Shown here: positions 21,791 through 33,476 of the stretch, piece by piece
Numbering within the stretch: position 1 is the first letter of the stretch
How the letters are laid out: each line of letters opens with the position of its first letter
Source: Mesotaenium endlicherianum
Lineage: Eukaryota > Streptophyta > Zygnematophyceae > Zygnematales > Mesotaeniaceae
Assembly: GCA_009602735.1 (NCBI GenBank)
Contig: WELA01002449.1
Location: 60,519-101,896 of the forward strand
Reading direction: 5' to 3'
Length of the DNA: 41,378 nt
Program-made: the position numbers and the translations under genes
Notes under the pieces: model-generated
What the model saw: only the letters and a program-made list of their open reading frames with translations
Databases searched by the model: none
Told to the model about the DNA's origin: nothing

Positions 21791-22641
21791 AAGAATTTCA
21801 TCAGCAACAAACATGAAAAGGAACTGATGAAAACAAGTAAATGCCCCCCATGAGGGATTTAGTACCAGAGAGAGTGCCCTGGCCTGGATAACAACTGCAA
21901 GGGCTATTTCTGGTTGCTTGGATCTGGAAAATCCCTCAGGGCTTTTTTTTGGTTTTGAAAGTACTAGATTTACTAACAAAATCTGAATGCTCCGTCTAAA
22001 GTCTGTGGTTAAGATCGGTACGGTTCTCATGTTTTTCTGTGACGCTGACACTTTTTCTCAGATTAAAAAGTCTCCAGCAGAATGCGAGTGGCCAAGATGA
22101 TTACATGTTTGAGTACCTTTAGTCAGGATGGCCAAATTTGTCTAGCATAGCACAAAATGTGTGAAGATTGAATAAATCTCCAACACATTACCATCAAAAT
22201 CAACCTTTTCCTCTTTTAAGCAGTCATTTTTGACTATCCTACACTACTTCGGGCAATCACTGCATATGATGAATTTTGCAGACCCCAATTTATAAACCTG
22301 CATCTAACATTATTTTCGCTTCAAATTGTTGACGGAAAAGTAACATGCTCTCAAGGGCAAGAATAAGCAAACAAGCTTTCAAGGAAATGGCATGGGATGC
22401 GGTGCGAAGACTCCATATTCCCCCCCCCCCCAAAAAATTATATACTTAGCATCTCCGGTTTCACATACTTACCGGTGCAGGATATGTCATCACATGAACT
22501 AACCTGCACTGACATTTTGCACGTACATCATCAACCGAAGCAGTCCTCAGTCACCTGAACATGTTGGCAGCACCAATTTCAATATCTTGGGAGCTGCAAT
22601 CTGGACACAAACTCTTCACGTCATTGACTCTCCCCCAATAA
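21791..22641. other. Gene-free spacer downstream of the dehydratase gene
   Basis: AT-rich sequence holding the presumed 3' UTR of the minus-strand dehydratase gene, and a C12 run followed by A6 near 22421-22438. No supported gene. Confidence 0.5.
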
Positions 22642-25600
22642 TCATAGCTTCGCTACAGGGCTCACGTCCATAGCATAGCTTCCAAGAACTCGCAAAAAAG
22701 GTGCGAACTCCTGCATCCCAAAAAAGTCGGACCATGTTAGTACCGTTTAATGTGCATGCAAATTTTCAAAGTGCCAGCTTGCCAATGATCGTCCACAGTG
22801 ATAAAACAATATGCCGAAATCAAGAAAGTACCTGCAGGTGGCGAAGAGCATTCTGAGCTCGAGGCTCGGCCATGGATGCTTGGAAATCTATGTAGAAGAG
22901 GTAGTCAAACACGCGGTATTGCTCCGGCATCGATCCGCTGCAAAGGGACGGCCAAGGAGCACTTAACCTCAGAATATAACAGCAATCATATCCTCTCAAA
23001 CTGCATCTTGAAGTAACTTGGGATAAGGAGATAAGGAGGGCCGCACCATCTCACATGGTCGCTAAAGGTCACCGACACCCTCTGCTGTTAACCGAGAACT
23101 CAAATCACTAAAAAAGGAGCTGATAAGCCCACCATATATCATGAATACAGCAGCAAGAGCCACTTCATTTAATAACTAAAAAACTGTCGTGCAAGAAGCC
23201 AAAAAAAAGACAACTACCAGGCCTGCACAGATAAACTGTAGAAAAAAGACCAGATGTAGAGAAACTACATAATGGATGAGCTAGGAGCAAGATCGACAGA
23301 CTGAATGAAGCAGGGTCCACAAATTGCTCAGCGGGCGAGGGAGTGAGAAACAACACATGCCAGGGGTACTCACTTCTCAGTCCTGTCTTCTGAGAACACC
23401 CGGAGAGGCTTGTTCTTCTGCGGCCTGCTCTCGATCTGCTCACTCACCAGCAATGCCACACGATGACCATGATGCATGTGTGAGGGCCTGTGTGTACGGG
23501 CGTGCGTGTGAGGTGTGTGTCAATAAAATGCGCGTGCGAGCATGTGCGCACGCGAGCCAGCGCGCAAGCAAAAGCATATGCTGCTCCATCTCCACCTAAG
23601 TCAAGACCCTACTCATTTTCTAACAACCATCTTGAAGTTGCCAACGACACACGCGCAACACAATCTCTCCTCCATACGGACTTCCTTTTCAACAAAATCC
23701 TGACGAATTACATCAGCTGCAGCTGCAGCCACTATGCTGAAGACTGCATGCGACGTGACAACACTGTTCAACAGACGGGTACGACAAACCAAATGTATAC
23801 ACACTACTGATACAAGCGAACCATGTCAGTGCTCAAACAAATGCATAACTGGACGGCCGGCACCAAGCACCATGTCAGAAGGGTACCAAGGCCGGTCTGC
23901 GAACAGCATCAGCCAGGCAGGCGTAGGCATTACCTTGGTGAGGTTGATCTCGCGCAGGGCAAACACCGAGAGCGCCTTAAAGAGCATCCCTGGCCCGGGC
24001 TCCAATGTGAACACGATGCTCGTCTGCAACCAGTGCCGAGTTGCGTAGCCACAAAGCACACACGTGGAGACCATGAGCAGAAGTTCCCACCAGGTCCGAA
24101 CACGCAGCGCGGCAAGGGGGGCTTGGCAACCATCTCAGGCTCAGAGACGAGCAGCGTGTGCCTCTGGAGTGAGCTGGCTTAGCTCAGCGAGAGAAAGGGA
24201 AGAGGAAGAGGCACTGCTGAAGGTGCTCTCTTCAAGCCTTGCGGCGCTCTTCATGCTCCTGCAGGCTTGGCGAGGTGCTGGCAAGGGGGGCCTAAGTGCG
24301 ACAGACTCTCGGAAATAAAGCTGATGTGACTGCAGGGACCAGTCGAGCAGAAGCTCTGGTCCAGGCGAGCCTGCGCCGCCAAATATCCTCTTGGCTGGCA
24401 CCACCAGCATCCTCTTGAATACTAATAACACTGCGTTCTATTGAGAAGGCACGAGCCTGTGGAGCAGCTGGGGCAGCACGCGTGCGAGCCTGTGAAAGTT
24501 CAGCCCGCGCCGTGCATGTCAATAAAATTGGACCACAGATAGATGACTGACAAGAGGAGGAGGAGGAAGAGGAGGCATTAACCTTAAAAGGGATGTCGGT
24601 GTGGGGCATGATGGGCTCCCTGGCAAGGATGAGGAAGCGCGTCACGTTGTCTGCGTCGTCCTGCACCACACCCGCCCTATGCCACATCAGCGATTCCCAT
24701 CCTCACACCGTATTGCGTGCGACGTCTGAAGCACAGACCAGAAACGTCCGCATGCTCCGGCGCACCACAAACAGTGCCCTCACAAAATTAACGATTGCAT
24801 TCATGATCGTGTCAGTGAATGGGGCTTAAGCATTGTCACACAGGCTGGTGGCGATGGTTTTTTAAGCAAGCAGAGGCCAAGCACGGCGCCCTACCACAAA
24901 ATAGGGATTATAGGGTAGAGGGTGTCAGAGAGCCGGTAGGCAAGCTGGTGCTTGTGAGCCAATGGACCCACCTGGATGCCATCAGCCAGGATGTCAAGAC
25001 CGTACAGCTGGGCGGCCCTCCGGCTGGCAATGGCAGCAGCATCTCGAATCACTTCCGATGCTATCATCTGTCGCACCCCCTCCCCAACAAAAAAAAATTC
25101 CCCCGAAAGAAAGGGGAAAGGAGAACAGAAAAGAAAAAGCTCCTCTCAGATGACTCAACCGCAAGCACGCAAACCATTTGCTTGATAGGGGCTCCCACTG
25201 GCGGCAGGGTAAGTATCGGCAAATTCATTGTCGGCAAAGCAAGCGTCCGGTCCCAAACAGTGGGCGGGCCAAGCAAATGATATGCTGCAGACAGTCGTCA
25301 CAAACGAGGCGAGTGAGTGCCTGGCTGGCGGAGCACGGACCTGGGCAGCCCCGGCGGTGTCGTGGAAATTCTCGCGCGTCACGCCGAGCTGCGACAGCGT
25401 CATCTCGCACTGCGCCAGAGCCTGCGTGGAGGCAATGCCGGCAGCAGCCAAGCCACAGGCATCAGACTGTGTCTTGCTTTGCAAGCACCCCTTTCTAGAG
25501 CACGCCCAGCGCACGGTGTCCAAATGCACGCCGTTCAGATTGGGCAATGGGCACACGCGGAGTGGTGGTGGCTAAGCAGCCAAGAGGCCACGGGGCGAGG

Positions 25601-28003
25601 GTCTCTGCTCAAGACTGGGACATATAAGCACCGCCGCAAACCCTCCACATGTGTCAACACAGCGCGACAGGAGTCCACATGTATGCACCTGAAGCGCTAA
25701 TGCACATGCCCGGCTGTCGGAGCAGGAGTGGATGTACATGGCGATTCTCCAAAAACTCTCCGAGAAACACCAGCCGTGCAAGCCAAAGGGCACGAGTCAA
25801 GGAAAATGCGTTTCCTGCTTTTTGAAGACGTTAATTTGGAACACGGTCAGGCTCACAGGACATGATTTTTTGGGTCAGATAACGCTGGTTGATCCAGGCT
25901 AGATCCTTCTAAAATCTAGGGTTCAGGGTCTTGGCATTGGGGAGTTCAGGAAAAGAGGGGGGGGGTACGAGTGGGTAGGTAAACGCAAGGGCGAAAACAC
26001 CAACCTGAGGGTGACTTAACACGCGCTTCAAGTCGGCAGCCTTGGTGCCAGGAATTGCAAGCAAGCAGTGGTGCACTGCCAGCTGTACTTCGCCCACGAT
26101 GTGAAGCCGGTGGCGCATGAGGAGGTCAAAGTTGCGGTGGATGCTGCCACCCAATGAGTTCTCTATCGGCAGCACCGCCCTGTCCACCAGCCACAACTCC
26201 ACTGCCTGACGCCCTTCACACAAACACAGACAGGTGCCATGTGCGTGCACGCTGCAAGAATCAGCCAACAGGCTGGGAGCGCCCTTTCTGTCCCCTCACG
26301 GTCCCGCTCAAAGGGGGCATACAAGGGGGTGCGTTACAGTAATGAACTCTCATGCACTCCAGCCTATTTCACTCGAGCAGCATGTGAGAACATCCCTCCC
26401 ACCCACCATATCATAAGGCGCAATCAGCATGAACAAAATGAAGACATTGACCAGCCAGTCTTCAAACGTATATATGGGGGAAATCAACCGACAGTGCAAC
26501 CGAATGGAAGCAAGTATCAGGAAGTTTGTGTCAATAGCTATGGGGCTGGAAAAGAGGGAAAGGGAGAGGGAGATAAGTGCGAGAGGGAGAGGCAGAGGAA
26601 GAGGGAGAGAAAGAGTGAGAGTGAGGCGGAGGGAGGGAGAGAGGCAGGGAGGGGGGGAGGGAGGGAGGGGGAGAGAGAGAGGGAGAGGGAGATATTTGGC
26701 ATGGTTAACCATTTCTCTGAAGTTTGATATTGGAAGGCAGAAGAAACACCTGGAAAGCAGCATCAAACTGCTCACAGGGGACGGGCTCACAGACTGGATA
26801 TGCCTTCATAGCTGCCTCCTCGCTGTATGCTCCAGGCACTCCCTGCCATTACATTCCACCCCCTTCTCAAGAGGTGAACTCTTGGCCCCTGATAAAGTTG
26901 ATGGCTGGAGTATGCTACCTCATGCTGACATCAGAACTTCTTGACAGGATCTGAAGGGCAAAATCAGGTGCAGACTAAGCACAGAGGCCAAATCAACGAC
27001 TTAAGGTGTAAGGGTTCGTCCATATTGCCTGAAGCCTACACTGCATACCCCTGGGAATGAATAAACAAAAGCACAATATTTGAGCCAATAAACCTGAACT
27101 GGGTAAAGAAGATAGGGCTCCATCCGACAAAATCGGGTGACTTCAACTAAACCTTTTCTAAGTCCTGCTGCATGACAACCAACATACAACTGGTATTTCA
27201 CAGTACCTGATATGCAACTCTGAAGTTTGACGCTCCCATCTTTGAAACCAGGGGCTCAACTGAGAGAGGTCCTGTGAAAGAGGTAATGCTAACCAAGTTA
27301 AGGAGCAGTAAAATCACTTTGATCTCGTTCATGTACTGGAAGCAACACCTGCAAATAGTACTCTGGTGCATTTCTCTGCAGCTCAGCGTGACTGCACGAG
27401 TACTTCAAGGTTGAAGTACAACATCTTACAAGAGCTCCTTGCCCAAAAACCTGAAGGTAGCAGAGGAAAGATACGGCAGATTTATGAGAACAAAATAGGT
27501 TTTGCGGGCTTACTGGCTATGGGGTGCATGCGTCCCACAGTTCCTGTCTGGGCCTCAGAGGCAGGACCACTGCCTGTACTTGATGGAGCATCAGCAGACA
27601 CAGATAAGGAGGAAGCCTCTCCACCTTCAGCAGACATTCTAGGAATCCATTTCCAAGGCTGAAAAGGTTCAACTTCACTTTGCTGAATGGTCGAAGCTGA
27701 GCTGCAAGACACGGGTTTTCGAGGTGATGGCGTGGAGGGCATGGAAGAGAAGGGGAGGTGGAAAAGTCGTGGAAGAAATAGTGAGCAGCTATTGGTGAAC
27801 TGAATGTGCCTACTTGATTTCCTACTGGCATTTGAGTTCTGGTTTGTAGTACTTATGTTCAAAACCTTGTGCGAGACTGTACCAGACGCAACTCGGGTTG
27901 ATATTCTCTCTGAGACATGATCACAAGTGAGAAAATCTGTAGCCGCATGTCGTCGATAACTGCCCACTAGAAGATCAAGACTTGATAAGTGGGCGAGCGC
28001 CAT
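22642..28003 (-). CDS. ADT: Arogenate/prephenate dehydratase, plastid-type, complete (476 aa)
   Basis: Decarboxylating dehydratase of phenylalanine synthesis: arogenate to Phe, or prephenate to phenylpyruvate. Eleven exons in transcript order: 28003-27514, 27271-27207, 26842-26750, 26205-26005, 25421-25341, 25067-24972, 24660-24583, 24023-23934, 23435-23374, 22937-22832 and 22710-22642. All borders are GT-AG and phases agree. An in-frame TGA 12 nt before the ATG supports the start. Residues 1-~160 are Ser/Thr/Arg-rich, a likely plastid transit peptide. The catalytic domain (~181-365) has [65 protein letters not shown] and the catalytic TRF motif (349-351). The ACT regulatory domain (~369-470), which binds Phe in this family, has [14 protein letters not shown] (400-403) and YLFYIDF. 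Substrate preference cannot be read from the sequence. Confidence 0.95.
26549..26692 (-). repeat. Purine-rich low-complexity tract in a dehydratase intron (CT-rich on the coding strand)
   Basis: GA/GGGA repeats on the + strand inside the 26206-26749 intron. On the gene's strand this is a long pyrimidine tract, but it sits ~350 nt or more from the acceptor at 26205. It is probably a simple repeat. Confidence 0.8.
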
Positions 28004-28986
28004 GCGTGCCTTTCAAGGCAACTAGCTCGGATGCTCAATTAGCATCTACGGACGATATGAGTGTTCACTTGTCGAAGGACATATATACTTACGACTGGTT
28101 GCCTTTCAAATGCTCGTCTCAGGTCACGTAGTTCCTAAGTAATAGTTATGCATTGCATGCTACTTTTTAGCCCGGTCGTCCTGAGAAGTTCAGTATCTTG
28201 GAGGAAGCCACTTCCTCTCGTTTACAATCAGTACTCGCGCGTTATACACTCGTGCCACACTTTTCGACCTTGTTCACATGAGATCCGTAAGTAGTTAATT
28301 GGCCTTCTCTGGACAAGACTGGCATGCCTCCATCCTTGTTGACTAGCCTCTGGTGCCCTGCGATGACGTGAGCGTCCGTGACTGTTCGTACCGGTACAGA
28401 TACTTCTTGAGTTCAAGGATTGACAAGTGGCATTACTTTTTCTCAACTTTGAGTTGATGGAGCCAACTCGAACCAACTCGAGCAGCACGTCAATTTGCGT
28501 CAATTGCGAGGTGTCTGTGTTACTTTCGATGACTCTCGAGTCTCGACAACTCTCGAGCAGTCGGAAGTAGTTCCAAGTATTTCGCAAAGCCAATGAGAGC
28601 AGTTAAGAGTTGCTGAAAGTTGCCGGGAGTGCCTGATGTCTGCTGAATTCACCTAGCCAAACTGCTGACCCTGAAGTCTTGACGCTTGCTGACGTGCTAC
28701 ACTCTTGTGCTCTCCGATTCCCGCTGTAGCTTGCTCTTCTGTGGTAATCTGGCTAACTATCAATATTCATATGGGACTCCGGTAACGGAAATGCATTCCT
28801 TCATTGTCAGAGCCCGCCAAGTGCTGATCGAGCCCAAGTCAATACTTCACCGCAAACTGCTTTACTCTTACCGATATTCTAGTACGTCGCATAAGAGCTG
28901 CGCCTATGTCGGTCATTAATAGTCTGGTTGTTATAGGCTGCTAGTCATATTCGGTTTCGAGATACTGTACCAGTTGAACAATCCGA
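28004..28986. promoter_or_regulatory. 983-bp head-to-head intergenic region (dehydratase - / kinesin +)
   Basis: The two start codons diverge across this interval, so it should carry both promoters and 5' UTRs. Seen: a TATA-like CATATATAC at ~28080 that could serve the minus-strand gene, ATGACGTGAG at ~28363 (a bZIP-type TGACGT core), and repeated ACTCGAG/CTCGAG motifs between 28460 and 28560. No TATA is obvious for the kinesin. The assignment is positional only. Confidence 0.45.
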
Positions 28987-31900
28987 ATGGCGAGTGTATC
29001 AGTTTGTGTGCGCTTCCGCCCCCAGGTCAGTAGGGCATCAGCATGTGTGGGCTTCAATAGTTCACAATGTTATCTCTGCTGCTTATAAAAAATTGCCTTG
29101 CAGCTTATTTGAAACCTCCTCGTGATATATATAGCATCCGAGTACATTCTTATATTGCAGAACAAGAGAGAAATTCGAGAAGGTGGAACGGAATGTCTTC
29201 AACCGATATCTCCCCAGTCCTTCGCTATCAAGGTTTGCACGTCATTCCACACGCTGGGCAAGATGCTATTTAACAATCACTAATAAATATAGTTGCTAAG
29301 CACACATCACTATGAGCAGGATGACAGGGAAGAGCTTATGCAGTTTACTTTCGACAAGATATTATATGAGGCTTCGACCCAATCAGATGTCTTTGAGGTT
29401 GTAGCTAAACCTGCCGTTATGAGTAAGTTACCATCCTTAAGCTGTGCCTTTCGTCACTGGAACGGTGGCACTTGACTGCTTCCTCTTTCTGCTCGGTGGC
29501 CACTGTCCTGAAGCTTCCCGTTTTTGTTTCTGTCAGATGCTATGAATGCTGTCAACGGCACCATCATAGCTTATGGTCAGGTAACAGATAGACTGATTTG
29601 ATGTGTTTTCAATTCTGATTCTCAACTTTTTTGAAGCATACATCTGCTCAAACAAGTTCTCTTCATATACCCTCTTGTAATAAGTTGCTAATACTCGCAG
29701 TGTCTACACTCATGCAGACAGGAGCTGGTAAAACGTTCACTATGGAGGTAAATGACCCCTATGAAACGATGTAATATAGGATTGATGGAATGACAACGTA
29801 TCTGATTGCCCATAAACTTCATGCATAGCTCATGTAAAGAAACGTGTTTCTTCCGGTCAACTCACGACGAACATTAGATGTGCATGTTCAGGGTCCTGAC
29901 ATGCTCAGAGATGACATTCTGGTTGCCGGACTACTTCCTCGGGTGGTCAATAGCATATTTGAATCCATAGCAGTGGCAGACGCATCCCTTGAATTTGTCA
30001 TCAAGCTGTCTATGGTAAGGTGTTCATACTGCCATTTAAATATCACTTCTATGCTGTGAAACTGCATGTTTTGCTTTGAATTGGTAATGTCGTGCCAATT
30101 CTTAGCAAATGCACGTTCAGTACTTGAACTCATAATGTCAATAAACCACATGTCAGGTGGAGATATACTGTGATCGGATCAGGTACTGTCAACGGACTCT
30201 GTCAATCAACCTGCCTGCATGTAATGGACACGAAGAATGTAGTCTAATGAGGAGAGCACGAGGAAGCGTTTTGATTGTGTAACTTTCTGCCGCCTATAAG
30301 TTGGCATCCAGTCTGTCTTTACAATGGAATGCTTACTGTGTTGAACTTATTAGACAGCATCTTGATGACCTTCCAGGGACCTGCTTGACCCCTCCAAAGA
30401 CAATCTGCCTGTCAAAGAAGACAAAGTTTTGGGCGTCTATGTTGCAAATGTGACTGAGGTGAATATCAGCACTTATCTGGTCAAATAGCCCCGTGTCAAT
30501 GCTGCTACATTTTGGATACTTGATTGCAGCATATTCTAGTCACATGAGGTGTGTATCCTGTTTCCTTTTTTTGGGGGGGAGGGGGGTGGGGGGGCAGACA
30601 TATGCACAAAATGAACAGGAGATGCTGCAACTATTACAGGTAATCAGTTGTTTGCTAGTATGTCCTTTCTTGATGTTGCTCAAAGGCACTTTATCACTTG
30701 TCAAAGTAATGTCCAGTGGGAATAGGCAGATCCTCATATTCGGTGTGGGTTCTGCTGCAGGCTGGAATCACAAACAGAGCAGTTTGTTCGACACGTATCC
30801 TTATGTACCTTACACCCGTGAGGGGAGAGTGTTCACTGGGGTATACTCTGGCAGCATCCTTACCTGCTTCCTAGAGTCAGGTTCATTGACTCGTTGTACG
30901 TATTGTATAAATGGAGAGGATGCAGCTTGATTTGTACATAGTGCTTAAAACACTCTGTAGTTTTCTTTGACGTCCTTACATACAGACATGAATGAGGGAA
31001 GCAGTCGATCGCACTGTGTCCACCTCCTCACTATACAACAGACAAGCACTTTAGACTTCGGGTATGTCTTTCCACAATGCTCACCTATTCTGTCATTTAT
31101 TCTAAGAAATAAACCTCTTAGTTGATGAACAGCAAGAAGCTAGTTCTTGTAATGAGCTGAATAATTTATCCAGTGTGAAGACAGGGAAGCTTTGCCTAGT
31201 GGACCTTGCTGGCTCGGAGAAGGTAGCGAAAACGGGTGTTCAAGGGCAGGGCATCACTGAAGCAAAAAACATCAACAAGTCTCTATCAACCCTTGCAAAT
31301 GTCATCAATGCCCTTACAAGTGGTAAGCTCTTACAGCTCATAACCACAACTTTTACTGTCAGTAAAGCTCATTGCTTAAGTCTCAAATGTCAATTTAGGT
31401 CAGCATGTTCAACTCTTGCAAATACATCAGTACCATCACAAATGACAAGCTTCTCTGCCTGTTTCTACGAGGCCTTCCACTGTCAAGGTTATTTCTTAGC
31501 TTTTTCTATATCTGCTGACATGTCAAATGCAGCAGCCATTTGCGCGCCTACTCTATGCATTTCAGGCTTAAGAAGTGGTTCATGATGAGTAGTTACTCGT
31601 ATTCCTTTATGGTTGTACCTTTTCGCAGAAAAGTCTCCTCATATACCATACCGAGATTCAAAGTTGACTCGCATACTGCAGGATTCATTGGTAAGCACTA
31701 CTGCCTGTCCATACCCCATTGTGCATGTGCGCCTTCATGAATATTGGGGGAGCAGACCAGCATTTATTTGCCTTGCAATTTCTGGTGCATGCTGTGAATG
31801 CATAATAAGCATAGTTTCACTGCTTCTCAACTTGGGGCAGGGTGGAAATTCAAGCACAACCCTGCTGTGCTGCTGCTCTCCTTCAAGCTTCAACGCTGCT

Positions 31901-33476
31901 GAGACAATTTCAACTCTTCGTTTTGGCATGAGGTGTTCCTTATCCTAACTCATATCCTTAGGACCCAATTATAATGTTGGATCAGCTGCAAGTAGATTAA
32001 TGTGTTGACGTAGTTGTAAGCAGTGAATGCATAATGATGAACGCAACTCGCATAAAAGTCTTCCAATGAAAATGATTCAGGGCAAAGCAGATAAAGAACA
32101 AGCCCGTAGTCAATGAGAAGCAAGGCAGAAAAGAGCTGGAAATCGTTCTTGCTAAAAGCAAGGAGCAGTGCAAACAGTTGACTGAAGAAGTTGAGTTTTT
32201 GACGTCTCAATTATCAGCTGGTAAGCACCAGGGGAAGACCTAGGACTCTTTAGGACCTACCTTAATAACTTGTGTTCTTGAAACAGCATTCTGTTGTCAC
32301 TGGCCTTTGTGTGTTATGTAATCTGAGATGAACACGTGCAACTTTTGTGATTCTCTTCATTGATTTATGGATGGCAGGTCACCTTGTCTCACACAGAGGC
32401 GACAAGGGTACACTTAAGGTAAGATGTTCCAGCGGTTTATGTGCAGTGGCAGCTGCGTATGAAGCAGAAAGTTAAGGCCAGCTTAATCTGCAGAACTTGT
32501 TAAAGTAAGTCCAAGATGCGTGCTTGCCGCATGTTCTATCTTGTTGTTTGATATTCTTGACAGGCCCCCTCCTTGCTGACATCGGCCATTGCAACCCTGC
32601 AAAACATCTTGAAAGAGGAGGGCCATGACGTCTTGTCAAACTCGTCAACCGCTGACACACTCAGCAGCGTAGTGGAAAAGTATTGCGCACTACCTGGTCC
32701 ACCTTCTGGGTATATATGCGAGCTAGAGAAAGAGACCGAACGCACACTCAGCTGGCTCGAGGGTGCCTATGCTGATGTGAAAAACAATTTCCAGAAGGTA
32801 ATCCAGGTTACTGGACACTATTGTTTTCATGCAAACTATATTGAGGCAAAGTTAATCATTGCATTCACTTTGTCAGGCGCTGCAAGAGATTTGATACTTC
32901 GAGAACATATTGTCTCGGACATTTAGCTTTGCAGGGACATGCCATATCATGCAACATTAAGTATGAGCTGTGTTACCCAGGTGCTAGTAGAGAATGAGGA
33001 ACTCAAGACAGAGTTGCGGGCCTTGCGGCGACTCATTGGGGATCCTTCAGACTTCGTCGAAGGGGACATAAGTACGTTTTGGCTTTCCAATCTGCATCTG
33101 GATATTGATTTAAAGTAATTGAGTAATATTTAATTAAGTCATTTGTTTCTTTTCTTAAACTGATTTTTCGCTTTGCTGCTATGTTGACTCCGACCTTTGA
33201 GACTAGGACATGGTATATTCTTGTTCATGACTTTCTCTCTCTTACTTTGCCAGCTTTTACATGACTCTAGGTCTATGTCAAATTGCGATTATTTGGTATC
33301 ACTTGCATTGCATCATCTTCAGTCTGGGCTTCAAGGGTGGCTTCTCTAATTATGATCTATGTTTATATGCAGCCACCGGCTTGGTGAGGGCAAAGCCCCG
33401 CATTCTGAAGCCACTTCGTGGAGGTCTTAAAATCACTGAAGATAGAGCAGACCATTCCCTTTGCCAAGAGGAGTAG
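28987..33476 (+). CDS. KIN1: KIN-1-like kinesin motor protein, complete (527 aa)
   Basis: ATP-driven microtubule motor. Nineteen exons: 28987-29025, 29161-29232, 29320-29422, 29537-29580, 29718-29747, 29892-30014, 30157-30182, 30377-30458, 30598-30639, 30761-30794, 30986-31061, 31174-31322, 31629-31690, 31841-31932, 32081-32220, 32378-32418, 32564-32797, 32981-33071 and 33373-33476. All are GT-AG, and phase is kept throughout. A TGA 12 nt before the ATG supports the start. The N-terminal motor (1-~330) begins [12 protein letters not shown] and has P-loop GQTGAGKT (85-92), switch I SSRSH (204-208), switch [10 protein letters not shown] (233-240), [17 protein letters not shown] and TLRFGMRAKQIKN. 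A coiled-coil stretch follows (~335-372), then a short tail. The compact N-terminal motor resembles plant KIN-1; no cargo-binding domain is recognised. Exons of 26 and 30 bp are unusually small. Confidence 0.94.
30573..30594 (+). other. G-run (potential G-quadruplex) directly before a kinesin splice acceptor
   Basis: Seven G, A, six G, T, seven G, then CAG and exon 9 at 30598. The usual pyrimidine tract is displaced to TTTCCTTTTTTT at 30561-30572. The exon phase and the residues [14 protein letters not shown] fit the family position, so the acceptor is credible. Confidence 0.75.

Noticed and set aside
26239..26944. Arg/Glu-rich + strand frames
   Set aside because: They translate the purine repeat in an intron of the minus-strand dehydratase gene.
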